Source: Lutibacter litoralis
GTDB lineage: Bacteria > Bacteroidota > Bacteroidia > Flavobacteriales > Flavobacteriaceae
Direction of reading: 5' to 3'
Assembly (NCBI RefSeq): GCF_014646675.1
Contig: NZ_BMNS01000012.1
Span: forward strand, 1 to 36,806
DNA length: 36,806 nucleotides
Part shown: positions 7,503 to 16,734 of the stretch, in pieces
Position numbering within the stretch: position 1 is the first letter of the stretch
Layout: each line of letters begins with the position of its first letter
Made by a program: the position numbers and the translations under genes
Notes under the pieces: generated by a model
The model's database searches: none
What the model was told of the DNA's origin: nothing
The model's input: the letters and a program-made list of their open reading frames with translations, nothing else

Positions 7503-8435
7503 TTATTTAACCGCTACCAACTCTACATCAAAAATTAAGGTTGCATCTGGAGGGATAACTCCACCAGCACCTTGACTTCCGTAAGCTAAGTTTGAAGGAA
7601 TTACCATGCGTGCTTTATCTCCAACTTTTAATAATTGAATACCTTCGTCCCAACCTGGAATTACTTGTCCAACACCAATAGTAAAATCTATCGGTTGTTT
7701 ACGTTGGTATGAAGAATCAAATACTTGCCCGTCTAATAACTGACCTTTATAATGTACGGAAACCATGTTTCCTTTTTCAGCTTTTTTACCGTTACCTTCT
7801 TGTAAAATTTTATAACGTAACCCGCTTGGAGTTTCATCGTATCCAGCAGCAATTTTATCCATTTGTGCTTTCAAAGCTTCTTTTGCTTCAGCTTCTCTTT
7901 TAGCTCTAGATCCTTCAAAAACTCTAAATGCTTCAACAGCATTAAATTTTTCTGCAGCTTCACCAACTCTCATAATTTCAAGAGATTCTAAAATATCATT
8001 TTGCGCAACTGCATCAACTACATCTTGCCCTTCAACAACTTTACCAAAAACAGTATGTTTGTTGTCTAACCAAGGAGTTGGAACGTGCGTAATAAAAAAC
8101 TGACTTCCATTTGAAGCTGGTCCAGAGTTTGCCATAGATAAAATACCAGGAGCATCGTGTTTTAATTCTGGATGAAATTCATCATCAAAACTATAACCTG
8201 GAGAACCAGTTCCTGTTCCTAGCGGACAACCTCCTTGAATCATAAAGTCAGCAATAACTCTATGGAATTTTAATCCGTTGTAGTAAGGTTTTCCTTGTGG
8301 TTTTGAATTGTTTTCTAAATTACCTTCTGCCAGTGCAACAAAGTTACCAACAGTACCTGGTGTTTTTTCAAATTCTAAGTTTACTAAAATAGCACCTTTA
8401 GAGGTGTTAAATTTTGCGTATAATCCGTTATTCAT
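7503..8435 (-). CDS. Dual-family immunophilin: cyclophilin fused to FKBP-type peptidyl-prolyl isomerase
   Basis: The 310-residue protein joins two unrelated prolyl isomerases. The cyclophilin domain (about 5-160) has the active-site phrase FHRVIADFMIQGG, with Arg59, Phe64 and Gln67, and also SQFFITHVPTPWLDNKHTVFG, which carries the cyclosporin-site Trp122. A charged helical linker (about 165-200, AKREAEAKEALKAQMDK) leads to the FKBP domain (about 205-310). That domain has VHYKG, FDSS, GQVIPGWDEG, LAYGSQG and IPPDATLIFDVEL, so all the usual pocket residues are present. Cyclophilin-FKBP fusions have been described in Flavobacterium and in apicomplexans. I see no signal peptide, so it should act in the cytoplasm on folding proteins. 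I chose the ATG at 8435. A longer TTG start at 8459 would lie inside the -7 promoter box. Confidence 0.93.
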   Translation of the reverse strand: MNNGLYAKFNTSKGAILVNLEFEKTPGTVGNFVALAEGNLENNSKPQGKPYYNGLKFHRVIADFMIQGGCPLGTGTGSPGYSFDDEFHPELKHDAPGILSMANSGPASNGSQFFITHVPTPWLDNKHTVFGKVVEGQDVVDAVAQNDILESLEIMRVGEAAEKFNAVEAFRVFEGSRAKREAEAKEALKAQMDKIAAGYDETPSGLRYKILQEGNGKKAEKGNMVSVHYKGQLLDGQVFDSSYQRKQPIDFTIGVGQVIPGWDEGIQLLKVGDKARMVIPSNLAYGSQGAGGVIPPDATLIFDVELVAVK

Positions 8436-8456
8436 TTTCTTATTTTTTTTAAAGTG

Positions 8457-8464
8457 CAAAGATA
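8457..8464 (-). promoter_or_regulatory. -7 promoter box TATCTTTG of the immunophilin gene
   Basis: The minus-strand octamer matches TAnnTTTG exactly and ends 21 bases before the ATG at 8435. It predicts a very short leader and rules out the upstream in-frame TTG as start. It lies in the 60-base gap after the tricorn-like gene, so the immunophilin can be transcribed on its own. No convincing -33 TTTG is seen. Confidence 0.6.
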
Positions 8465-8495
8465 CATGCTTTCATTTTATATGAAAGTAATCCAG

Positions 8496-11400
8496 TTACT
8501 TATTCAACTCATTTAAAATTACTTCAATAGCTTTATCTAATTGTGGCTGTTTACCTGTTAAACGATCTTTAAAACTTTCACCAATATAAATATCTGGACT
8601 TACACCTTCAGTTTCTAAATTTTCACCATCTAAAGTATAACACCCCCAAGAAGGTAATCTGTAAAATGAACCATCTACCAATCCTTTTCCTGAAGTAAAA
8701 ATAATCCATCTATACGTTTCTGTTCCAATAATTTTTCCTAAACCAAGTTCTTTAAATCCGGCTGCTGTCATTTCTGCATCAGATAAAGATTGTTCGTTAA
8801 TTAACAGAACAATTGGTTTGTCTGAATATCCAAAATTAGATTGTTTTGCCAATTTGCCTTCTCTATATTTCCAGTTTAAATATGTTTTCTGACTTAAAAA
8901 ACGTAGAACTTCGTCGTGTACATTTCCTCCTGTATTGTAACGTAAATCTAGAATTAAAGCATCTTTATCGGCTTCTGTGCTTGAAACTAAATCTTCTTTA
9001 AATTTTTGTAATTCACCACCACCCATATTTTTCATATGAATATATGCAATTCGATTATTCGATTTAGTATCCACATACTGTTGGCTTTCATCTTGCCATT
9101 CATCATATATTAAATTTCTAATATTTCCACTAGAAGACGGATGAATATTTACATTAAATTCTGAGCCATTTCTTTCAAAAGTTAAGGTTATTTCGCTTAA
9201 AAATGAAGGTGCTGTAAAATAATGTTCTCTGTTTTTAGTGGTGTTTACTTTTTCTCCATTAACAGCCACAAGTTTATCTCCTTTTCTAAGATTTTTTCCA
9301 GTAATATCTACAGGACTCTCTTTTACAATACTGCTAACTGTAAAAGGATTTTTATTTTCGAAATGAATTCCAGTAGCTAAAGAATGAGTTCCATAAAAGA
9401 TGTCTTCCTCTTTTCCGTTTGAACTAAACCCGAAATGAGAAGTGTTTAATTCTCCCAACATATCGTTAAAAATAAGTCGTAATTGCGCTCTACTTGTAAT
9501 GTATGGAAGATAAGCGGCATATTGATCTCTCAGCTTTTGCCAATCTTGACCATGAAAATTTTCATTGTAAAAATTCTCTTCCATTCCAGCCCAAGCTTCA
9601 TAATACATTTGGGTAAATTCTTTAGACAACGATTTTTCAAACTTAGAATCAATAGCAATATCTTTTAATTTATTTCCTGCAAGATCTAAAGTATTTATAG
9701 TTCCACCAATTAAAATATAGTTGTGCTTTTTAGATTGAACCAATTGATAATTTCTAATTGTTTTGTCACTTAGTTGTTCCGTTTTAGTTTTTTCAAATGG
9801 CTCTATTGTTGTTTTCCAAAGTTGAGGTTTCCCTTCGCTATGATTTGAGATATAAATTATGTAGTTTTTTTTATCTTTTGTTATAATTGAAGGATTTTGT
9901 TGTTGACCAAAATTCGGACTAATTTGAGTTAAACGATCCATCAGCCCCTTTGTGTTGATAGTTACTGTGGGAAGTTCTTTTTTAACGTCTTCTTTTTTAC
10001 CACCATCATTTTTATCTGTCTTGTCATCTTTTTTATCATCTTTTTTAAATAATTTAGAAACTTCTTCTAATTTAAAAGGAGCTTCAAACTTATCCAATGC
10101 CATTTGATAAATTTTAGAATTTGTAGTTCCGAATGGATAACTTGGTTGTAACTTATCCGAAGAAAAATACACATATTTACCATCTGGAGACCAAATTGGT
10201 TCAGATTCTGATACTTTAGTTTTTGTTAAATTGTCTATTCTTTTTGAAGTTAAATTATAAGTGAAAACATCTGTTTCAAAATCTCTGTATGCATTGTAAA
10301 TAATATATTTATCATCTGGAGAAAAATATGGGTTAGAGTTATTAAAAGCCCAAAGCTCATCATTTACAATAATTTCATTTTTAAAAGTAACTAAATCTAA
10401 TATACAAATTTGGTTTCTTCCGCTTAAATAAACACCTTTTGATAAATCACTATTGAAGTTGATTTGACGGTTGTTTTTACTGTCCTTGGTTAGTTGTTTT
10501 TCTTTTGACGTACCATCTGCATCAATTTTAAACCAATTGTAATAACCTTTATAAGATTGTGAATAAAGTAGTGTTTTATTATTTTTCAACCATTTTACTT
10601 CTTGTACAGCTTCATTTGGATTTGTTTTAATCTCTTTTACAAATTTTCCGTCAATATCAGAAATAAATAATTTTCCTCTAGAAATAAATGCTATTTTTTT
10701 CTCGTCTGAGGAAATATCAAAGTTGCTTATTTTTCCATTTACAGAATAAGATTGTCCTTTTTCTAGGGTGTTATTTTTAATAATATTAATAGCAGGTTTT
10801 GAAGTTTTTCCTGAAGCGACATCATATACATGAATTTGATAATCTTTTCTAAATACTATTTTTTTCCCGTTGACACTTACTTTTGGCCACATTATAGAAG
10901 TTTCAAAAGTTGTTAATTGTTTTTTTACTCCATTTTGGAAAGTATATAGATTGTATTCACCATTTGCTTCATCCGATTTAAAATATAAGTTTCCATTTTT
11001 ATCAAAAGTTACCCCAAAATCTTTTCCTCTGTAGGTTGTATGTTTTTTAAATTCTTTTGTTTTTGTATTGTAAGATTTAATATCTGGATTGTAATCGCCT
11101 TTATAGCGCTTTCTATGCGCAAATCGTCCACTTTCCCAAGATTCATTAAAATAGATTTCATCATTTAAAGGATTTTCAATTACATTATGTATCGTATTAA
11201 AATAGTGATCGAAAACTCTTTCTGGCGTTCCTCCATTAATATTTACACTATAGGTTGTAACATTGTTGTACCTACCTGAAGTAAAATAGATCTTGGAATT
11301 ATCCCAACTCCAAGAACTCACTTCATCATTACTGTCATGAAATGTTAATTGTGTTATTGTTCCACCGTTTATAGGCATAATATATACATCGTCACTTCCA

Positions 11401-11663
11401 TACTGATTGCTAGAAAAAGCAACCCAACTACCATCTGGAGAAATACTTGGATTTGTTTCGTTGCCTTGCATGGCAGTCAATCTTTGTGCATCTCCTCCTT
11501 CTGTAGCGACTTTCCATAAATCACTGTCGTAACTAAATATAATGAATTCAGCATCAGGAGCTAAAGTTGGATGTTGTGTGAAATAGGTTTCTACTGATTG
11601 AGAATGACTAAAGAATGTAACACATAATAGCAGTAAGCTTAAAGTTATTTTAAAAAATTGCAT
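8496..11663 (-). CDS. Exported tricorn-like S41 peptidase
   Basis: The 1055-residue protein starts with a signal peptide (FKITLSLLLLCVTFFSHSQ). Two sets of propeller blades follow (about 25-310 and 315-560, with SISPDGSWVAFSSN and PIWSPDGKYVYFSSD). A lysine/aspartate-rich low-complexity linker near 545-570 comes next. A tricorn C1 region, a PDZ domain (about 765-850, GIHFENKNPFTVSSI) and an S41 core complete it. Counterparts of the tricorn catalytic tetrad are visible: Ser-His in ELNTSHFGF, the Ser-Asp nucleophile in NEQSLSDAE, and Glu in ETEGVSPD. Archaeal tricorn degrades peptides in the cytoplasm. Bacteroidota versions with a signal peptide should act in the periplasm. Length is normal for the family. 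It lies ahead of the immunophilin gene on the same strand, but each probably has its own promoter. Confidence 0.92.
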   Translation of the reverse strand: MQFFKITLSLLLLCVTFFSHSQSVETYFTQHPTLAPDAEFIIFSYDSDLWKVATEGGDAQRLTAMQGNETNPSISPDGSWVAFSSNQYGSDDVYIMPINGGTITQLTFHDSNDEVSSWSWDNSKIYFTSGRYNNVTTYSVNINGGTPERVFDHYFNTIHNVIENPLNDEIYFNESWESGRFAHRKRYKGDYNPDIKSYNTKTKEFKKHTTYRGKDFGVTFDKNGNLYFKSDEANGEYNLYTFQNGVKKQLTTFETSIMWPKVSVNGKKIVFRKDYQIHVYDVASGKTSKPAINIIKNNTLEKGQSYSVNGKISNFDISSDEKKIAFISRGKLFISDIDGKFVKEIKTNPNEAVQEVKWLKNNKTLLYSQSYKGYYNWFKIDADGTSKEKQLTKDSKNNRQINFNSDLSKGVYLSGRNQICILDLVTFKNEIIVNDELWAFNNSNPYFSPDDKYIIYNAYRDFETDVFTYNLTSKRIDNLTKTKVSESEPIWSPDGKYVYFSSDKLQPSYPFGTTNSKIYQMALDKFEAPFKLEEVSKLFKKDDKKDDKTDKNDGGKKEDVKKELPTVTINTKGLMDRLTQISPNFGQQQNPSIITKDKKNYIIYISNHSEGKPQLWKTTIEPFEKTKTEQLSDKTIRNYQLVQSKKHNYILIGGTINTLDLAGNKLKDIAIDSKFEKSLSKEFTQMYYEAWAGMEENFYNENFHGQDWQKLRDQYAAYLPYITSRAQLRLIFNDMLGELNTSHFGFSSNGKEEDIFYGTHSLATGIHFENKNPFTVSSIVKESPVDITGKNLRKGDKLVAVNGEKVNTTKNREHYFTAPSFLSEITLTFERNGSEFNVNIHPSSSGNIRNLIYDEWQDESQQYVDTKSNNRIAYIHMKNMGGGELQKFKEDLVSSTEADKDALILDLRYNTGGNVHDEVLRFLSQKTYLNWKYREGKLAKQSNFGYSDKPIVLLINEQSLSDAEMTAAGFKELGLGKIIGTETYRWIIFTSGKGLVDGSFYRLPSWGCYTLDGENLETEGVSPDIYIGESFKDRLTGKQPQLDKAIEVILNELNK

Positions 11664-11792
11664 AATAAATTTAGAGTTAATATTGATTGATAATTGATTA
11701 TAAATAATTAAGCTTTAAAGTTACTATAAATTATGAAATCTTATAAATTTATTAAAATTGTAGTGCTTTTAAAATGTTAATCAATTTTATAT

Positions 11793-11825
11793 AAAAAAAC
11801 CGCTAAACATAAGGTTGTTTAGCGG
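11793..11825 (-). terminator. Rho-independent terminator after pepD
   Basis: On the minus strand CCGCTAAACA and TGTTTAGCGG form a perfect 10-base stem with a 6-base loop, followed by seven T. It lies 58 bases past the pepD stop and ends the nitroreductase-pepD transcript. The rest of the 219-base gap (11664-11882) is AT-rich and holds the weak promoter region of the tricorn-like gene. Confidence 0.9.
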
Positions 11826-11882
11826 AGTTAAAGAATTTTATAGAAACAGTATTATTAACTGATTTAGCAGTATTTAATATGT

Positions 11883-13340
11883 TTATTTTTTTACAGGAAT
11901 ATTTTCTAAAATCGTTAACAAAAATTTCCAAAATTTCTGACTAGATTTTATATTTGCTCTTTCATCAGGTGAGTGAGCTCCTTGTATTGTCGGACCGAAA
12001 GAAATCATATCCATTTCAGGATAATTAGTTCCTAAAATACCACATTCTAAGCCAGCATGGCAAGCAACAACATCGGCTTTACTATTAAATAGTTTTTCGT
12101 AATTTTCTGTCAAAACATTTAATATTTGTGAATCTACGTTTGGTTTCCAACCTGGATAGGAACCAGATAAAGAAACATCGTAACCAGCTAACTCAAATGT
12201 TGCTCTAATAGCATTGGCTAAATCTGTTTTAGAAGTTTCAACAGATGATCTTGTTAAACAAAGTATTTTAATAAACTCATTTTTTACAATAACGCGCGCA
12301 ATATTGTTAGAAGTTTCGACTAAACCTTCCATATCGTTACTCATTCTGTAAACACCATTGTGCGCGGCGTAGATAGTTTTTAATAATGTAGTTTGGCTAA
12401 TAGCTGTCATTACTTTATTAGGCAAAGTAGTTTTTTCAGCTATTATTTCTATATTTGGATCAACAATTTTTAGTTCTTTTTTAATTGCTTTAGTAATCTT
12501 TTTTAAGGTTTTTAAGAAAATATCTTTTTGAGAATTGTAAACAGAAATAACGGCAAAACTTTCTCTTGGAATTGCATTGCGCAAGCTACCTCCATTAATT
12601 TCAGAAATACGAATATAGTCTTGAACTGTATATAAAACACGGTTCATTATTTTATTAGCATTTCCTAATCCTCTATGAATATCCATACCAGAATGACCTC
12701 CATTTAATCCAGTAACTGCTAATGTATAGCCGATACTATTTGTTGGTGTATGTACTTCATTATAAGAGTTTTCTATTGTAATATCAACTCCACCAGCACA
12801 ACCTATATCAATTTCGTCATCTTCCTCAGTATCTAAATTTAATAGAATTTCACCATCTAAATATCCAGCTTGCAAGCCCATAGCGCCAGTCATACCTGTT
12901 TCTTCATCAATAGTGAACAATGCTTCAATTGCAGGGTGTTTTATTTCTTTGGAGGCTAAAACCGCCATTATTGCAGCTACACCTAAACCATTATCTGCAC
13001 CTAAAGTAGTTCCTTCAGCTTTTACCCAATCACCTTCAATTTTCATTTTAATACCTTCGGTATCAAAATCAAAAACTGTGTCAGAATTTTTTTGATGCAC
13101 CATATCTAAATGCGATTGCATTACGATGGTTTTACGATTTTCCATTCCTTTTGAGGCTGGCTTTTTTATAATAACGTTTCCAACAGGATCAACAACAGTT
13201 TCAAGGTTTAAATTATTTCCAAAATCAACCATAAATTGTATAACGCGTTCTTCTTTCTTTGAACCTCTTGGAACAGCATTTAAATCTGCAAAATTATTCC
13301 AAAGTTCTTTAGGTTCTAGTGTTCTAATATCAGTACTCAT
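11883..13340 (-). CDS. pepD: Aminoacyl-histidine dipeptidase (cytosol non-specific dipeptidase, M20C)
   Basis: This 485-residue enzyme hydrolyses Xaa-His and other dipeptides in the cytoplasm with two metal ions. The M20 metal ligands are visible: His77 and Asp79 in MQSHLDMV, bridging Asp116 in GADNG, and Glu146/Glu147 in DEETGMTG. Further ligand-type residues lie in NLDTEEDDE and near the end in GAHSPDER. The GGHSGMDIHRGLGNANK segment marks the lid/dimerisation domain, and the length matches PepD. I chose the ATG at 13340 (MSTDIRTLEP), because the in-frame TTG two codons upstream is less likely. The gene follows the nitroreductase gene after 19 bases, which indicates an operon, and ends at a strong terminator. 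Confidence 0.94.
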   Translation of the reverse strand: MSTDIRTLEPKELWNNFADLNAVPRGSKKEERVIQFMVDFGNNLNLETVVDPVGNVIIKKPASKGMENRKTIVMQSHLDMVHQKNSDTVFDFDTEGIKMKIEGDWVKAEGTTLGADNGLGVAAIMAVLASKEIKHPAIEALFTIDEETGMTGAMGLQAGYLDGEILLNLDTEEDDEIDIGCAGGVDITIENSYNEVHTPTNSIGYTLAVTGLNGGHSGMDIHRGLGNANKIMNRVLYTVQDYIRISEINGGSLRNAIPRESFAVISVYNSQKDIFLKTLKKITKAIKKELKIVDPNIEIIAEKTTLPNKVMTAISQTTLLKTIYAAHNGVYRMSNDMEGLVETSNNIARVIVKNEFIKILCLTRSSVETSKTDLANAIRATFELAGYDVSLSGSYPGWKPNVDSQILNVLTENYEKLFNSKADVVACHAGLECGILGTNYPEMDMISFGPTIQGAHSPDERANIKSSQKFWKFLLTILENIPVKK

Positions 13341-13359
13341 AATCAATATTTATTAGGTT

Positions 13360-13995
13360 TTATTTAATAATTTCTATAATTGTTTCGTTTAATGGTTTGC
13401 GAACTTTTTTCATATCGCCCATAATATCATCATCTGCTCTAAAGCCTACTGGAAGCAATAAAACTGATTTTAAATTTTGCTCTTTTAAATTTAAAAGGGC
13501 ATCTATTTTTTCTGGAACAAAGCCTTCCATCGGAATTGCGTCTATTTTTTCAACTGCACAAACTGTCATTAAATTACCTAATATAATATAAGTTTGGTAA
13601 ATAGCAGAAAGTTGTCTATCTTCAATAGATTTATTTTTATACATGTCAATTAACTGTTTTCTAAAACCAGCAATAACAGATTCATCTATATTTCTTACTT
13701 TTTTCTCTAAGTCGAAATACGCGTTAATGTCTTCTGAAGTTGTGTCGTCTTCAATACACAAAACCAATAAATGGGAAGCATCTGCGACCTGACGTTGGTA
13801 ATAAGAATGTTCAACAAATTTTTCTTGCAATTCTTTATCACATATAATAATCATTTTTACAGGTTGAAGCCCAAATGAAGTAGGTGTTAGATTAAATGCA
13901 GATTTTAAAGTGTTAATTTGTTGATTTGATAATTTTTTAGATGGATTAAACTTCTTTGTTGCGTATCTCCATTCTAAACTATTAATAATATTCAT
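13360..13995 (-). CDS. NAD(P)H-dependent nitroreductase-family oxidoreductase (NfsB-like)
   Basis: The 211-residue flavoprotein has the nitroreductase fold signatures: an N-terminal RYATKKFNP FMN-contact segment, TPTSFGLQPVKMIII (TPSSxNxQPW-like), and a C-terminal LLPVGFRADDD. NfsB-type enzymes use FMN and NAD(P)H to reduce quinones and nitroaromatics in the cytoplasm, and the physiological substrate is unknown. I chose the ATG at 13995 (MNIINSLEW). The TTG two codons upstream is the only longer option. An exact TAAATTTG promoter box lies 20 bases before the start. It is the first gene of the pair with pepD. Confidence 0.9.
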   Translation of the reverse strand: MNIINSLEWRYATKKFNPSKKLSNQQINTLKSAFNLTPTSFGLQPVKMIIICDKELQEKFVEHSYYQRQVADASHLLVLCIEDDTTSEDINAYFDLEKKVRNIDESVIAGFRKQLIDMYKNKSIEDRQLSAIYQTYIILGNLMTVCAVEKIDAIPMEGFVPEKIDALLNLKEQNLKSVLLLPVGFRADDDIMGDMKKVRKPLNETIIEIIK

Positions 13996-14015
13996 TTTCA
14001 ATAAATTTAGTAGTA

Positions 14016-14023
14016 CAAATTTA
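14016..14023 (-). promoter_or_regulatory. -7 promoter box TAAATTTG of the nitroreductase-pepD operon
   Basis: The octamer matches TAnnTTTG exactly on the minus strand, and its last base is 21 bases upstream of the ATG at 13995. It lies in the 116-base divergent gap shared with the DUF2851 gene. Confidence 0.55.
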
Positions 14024-14111
14024 CTTTAAAAAACTTAAAAATTAAGTAAGATTCGTATCCTATTTTCATAAGTTAAAGTTAATTTTTACATTTATAAAGT
14101 AAATTATTGCT

Positions 14112-15386
14112 ATGAATGAAAACTTATTACATTTTTTATGGAAACTTAAATTGTTTTCTGTAAAAAAATTAAAATCTACTAATGGAGAAATAATTCATAT
14201 TATTTCCAATGGAATTCATAATTTAAATACTGGTCCAGATTTTCTAAATGCAAAAATTGAAATTGAAAATCAGGTTTGGGCAGGTAATGTAGAAATCCAC
14301 ATAAATTCCTCTGATTGGTATAAACACAATCATGAAGCTGATAAAAATTATGATGCTGTAATTCTACATGTTGTTTGGGAACACGATGTAGAGATTTTTA
14401 GAAATAACAATGCTAAAATTGTAACATTAGAATTAAAAAATTACATTTCAAAAGCGGTTTTAAATAGTTACAATCAGCTTTTTAGTAAAAACAAAAAGTG
14501 GATAAATTGTGAGAATGATATACAATTTATAGATTCTTTTATTTTTGAAAATTGGTTGGAACGATTATATTTTGAACGTTTAGAGCAAAAATCATCTAGT
14601 ATTCAAGAAATATTAACTACTAACAATAACAATTGGGAAGCTACCTTATTTATGTTGTTAGCCAAGAGTTTTGGTTTGAAAGTTAATGGTGATGCTTTTT
14701 TAAATTTTGCAAATTCGTTTGATTTTTCAATTGTTAGAAAAGTTTCAAATAATGTAGAACAGTTAGAAGCTTTATTTTTGGGTCAGGCAGGATTACTCTC
14801 AAATAAATATGAATCTATTTATTTTGAAAAATTAAACAGGGAATATGAATATTTAAAGGTTAAGTTTAAATTAACCCCTATTTTAGGTGGGCAAGTGCAA
14901 TTTTTTAGATTGCGCCCAAATAACTTTCCAACAATAAGATTGTCTCAATTGGCATTTTTATATAGTAAATATCAAAACTTATTTTCAAAAATAATTGAAA
15001 TTGATTCTTTAGAATTATTTTATAGCTTATTTGAAGTTTCAACATTTCCTTTTTGGGAAACACATTTTACATTTGATAAGGAATCTAAAAAAAGTACCAA
15101 AAAACTTACTAAATCGTTTATAGATCTAATTTTAATAAACACCATAATTCCTTTAAAATTTGTGTATTTAAAGAATTTAGGAAAAAACGAATATAGTTCT
15201 TTATTTGCAATACTTGAAAACATAAAACCTGAAAAAAATAGTATTATTTCTAGGTATAACGATTTAAATATTGAAAGTCCTAATGCTTTTAAAACTCAAG
15301 CATTATTACAATTAAAAAATGAATATTGCAGTAAACAATTATGTTTGCAATGTGCAATTGGAAAAACTATTTTGAAAAAGAGCTAA
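14112..15386 (+). CDS. DUF2851 family protein
   Basis: This 424-residue protein matches the Bacteroidota family DUF2851. The hallmark is the N-terminal segment with LHFLWKLKLF, GIHNLNTGPDF, NVEIHINSSDWYKH and YDAVILHVVW. The family's function is unknown. The conserved Gly-Pro-Asp-Phe and the Glu-Ile-His...Ser-Asp-Trp signature resemble nuclease-like or metal-binding motifs, which is only a guess. There is no signal peptide or membrane helix. The C-terminus has CSKQLCLQCAIG, a three-cysteine cluster that could bind metal. It starts at the ATG at 14112 and its stop codon overlaps the stop of the convergent MBL gene. Confidence 0.9.
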   Translation: MNENLLHFLWKLKLFSVKKLKSTNGEIIHIISNGIHNLNTGPDFLNAKIEIENQVWAGNVEIHINSSDWYKHNHEADKNYDAVILHVVWEHDVEIFRNNNAKIVTLELKNYISKAVLNSYNQLFSKNKKWINCENDIQFIDSFIFENWLERLYFERLEQKSSSIQEILTTNNNNWEATLFMLLAKSFGLKVNGDAFLNFANSFDFSIVRKVSNNVEQLEALFLGQAGLLSNKYESIYFEKLNREYEYLKVKFKLTPILGGQVQFFRLRPNNFPTIRLSQLAFLYSKYQNLFSKIIEIDSLELFYSLFEVSTFPFWETHFTFDKESKKSTKKLTKSFIDLILINTIIPLKFVYLKNLGKNEYSSLFAILENIKPEKNSIISRYNDLNIESPNAFKTQALLQLKNEYCSKQLCLQCAIGKTILKKS

Positions 15387-16144
15387 TTTTTTGGATACCA
15401 ATCTTTCAAGCGCACATCTAAAGTATTGTTTTTTGAATTTACTAATTTTTTAAATTCAGCAACATCACTAAAACCGTTACTTCCTCTAAAATGATAAGGA
15501 TATACAATCGTTGGTTTAAACTCTAAAACGGCACTCGCTGCCTGATGAATGTCCATAGTAAAAGGTAAATTTATACAAACAAAAGCAACATCAATATTTT
15601 GAAGTTTTCTCATTTCTTCAGTATCCTCTGTATCTCCAGAAATATAAATACGTTTGTTTTCAATAGTTAAAATATAACCATTACCTCTTCCTTTTGGATG
15701 TTTTGAATCTGCTACTTCGGGTAAATTGTACATAGGAATTGCTTGAATAAAATAATCCATTCTATGCACTCCTTGTCCATTTTTTAGAACTACTATTTGC
15801 GAAGCATATTTTTCTGGCAATTTATTGGCAACCGCTTGCGGAACAATAAAAACACTTTGTGAAGTCTCTATATTATCTAAAGTTTTCTGATCTAAATGAT
15901 CGCCATGAATATCTGTTATTAAAATAATATCTGGAGATTTCTGATTTTTATACAAATTTGCCCCTCCATAAGGATCTACAAAAATAGTGTTATTATTATG
16001 CGATAAAATAAGACTTCCGTGTAAAATAGGTTGAATCTTTAAAGTTCCCTTTGAAGTTTTAAGTTCATCAAAATTTGATTGTTGTGCGAAGGAAATTCCA
16101 GATATAAATGTTACAATTGCAATAAAAGAAATGCTAATTTTCAT
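15383..16144 (-). CDS. Exported MBL-fold metallo-hydrolase (UlaG-like)
   Basis: This 253-residue protein has a signal peptide (ISFIAIVTFISGISFAQ) and a metallo-beta-lactamase-like core. Visible motifs are HGSLIL, FVDPYGG, TDIHGDHLD, ISGDTED and YPYHFRGS, which supply most of the ligands for a two-metal site. The first position of the usual HxHxDH motif is Asp (D-I-H-G-D-H), so the site is non-standard. The closest general group is the UlaG/beta-lactamase_2 type. The signal peptide places it in the periplasm, and the substrate is unknown. It converges on DUF2851 with overlapping stop codons (15383-15386). The 179 bases upstream hold only AT-rich sequence in which I see no clear signal. Confidence 0.88.
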   Translation of the reverse strand: MKISISFIAIVTFISGISFAQQSNFDELKTSKGTLKIQPILHGSLILSHNNNTIFVDPYGGANLYKNQKSPDIILITDIHGDHLDQKTLDNIETSQSVFIVPQAVANKLPEKYASQIVVLKNGQGVHRMDYFIQAIPMYNLPEVADSKHPKGRGNGYILTIENKRIYISGDTEDTEEMRKLQNIDVAFVCINLPFTMDIHQAASAVLEFKPTIVYPYHFRGSNGFSDVAEFKKLVNSKNNTLDVRLKDWYPKN

Positions 16145-16323
16145 GTGTCTTTGGTATTGTTTTTAGAGGTCATATGCTATTTGCAATTTATCATAATATT
16201 AAATGAGAATTTTTTTAGCACGCTCGTTTCTTAAAATTAATTTAAATTGTTGGTTAAAAATATACTATTTAAATTAATAATTACTAGAACTATTCCAAAT
16301 GCTTATTTTTTTTAAAAGAAAAA

Positions 16324-16734
16324 TTAATTATAAAAATAATCTTTTACCCAGGCAACTATTTGATTTTCGGTAAGTAAATCCGTATTATGAACACCTAACA
16401 GTTTTCCTGAAAATTGCATATTATTTCTAATTTCCTTTTCTAAAATTTTTTTCATTTTAGCTGGTCCAAATATTACAAGAGCATCGCAATTTTCAATTTC
16501 TTTAAATAATTCTTTAATAAAATGATTTACTTGCTCATTTTTTTTATTTAACCTATTCTTTTCATAGGTAATGTACTGCCCTCCAAATCTTCCAAATTTT
16601 TTAGATTCGCCGGGAACGCGAACTCTAGTTTCAATTTTTGAATCAATTTTTTTAATGAAATGTTCACCATTTTTAGATAGCCTTATTACAATAGCTTGTT
16701 TTGTGTCTATCCAAATTCCAATGTTTTTTTTCAT
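16324..16734 (-). CDS. Small eRF1-domain-like conserved protein
   Basis: The 136-residue protein opens with IGIWIDTKQAIVIRL and ends with DALVIFGPAKMKKILEKEI and TENQIVAWVKDYF. These two phrases are typical of a small family related to the C-terminal (third) domain of release factor eRF1 and to the bacterial archaeo-eukaryotic release-factor-like proteins. The middle (about 35-75) is basic and probably disordered. A role near the ribosome or in stress is only inferred from that resemblance. There is no signal peptide or membrane segment. It sits alone between the MBL gene and the fatty-acid operon, with gaps of about 165-180 bases on both sides. Confidence 0.65.
   Translation of the reverse strand: MKKNIGIWIDTKQAIVIRLSKNGEHFIKKIDSKIETRVRVPGESKKFGRFGGQYITYEKNRLNKKNEQVNHFIKELFKEIENCDALVIFGPAKMKKILEKEIRNNMQFSGKLLGVHNTDLLTENQIVAWVKDYFYN

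Noticed and set aside
9960..10070. Lysine/aspartate-rich stretch in the tricorn-like gene as a frameshift or repeat expansion
   Set aside because: The frame runs through without interruption, and such low-complexity linkers between the propeller and protease halves are common.
11640..11880. The gap after the tricorn-like gene as a site for a small gene or RNA
   Set aside because: Only the pepD terminator and AT-rich DNA are visible, with no conserved structure or ORF.
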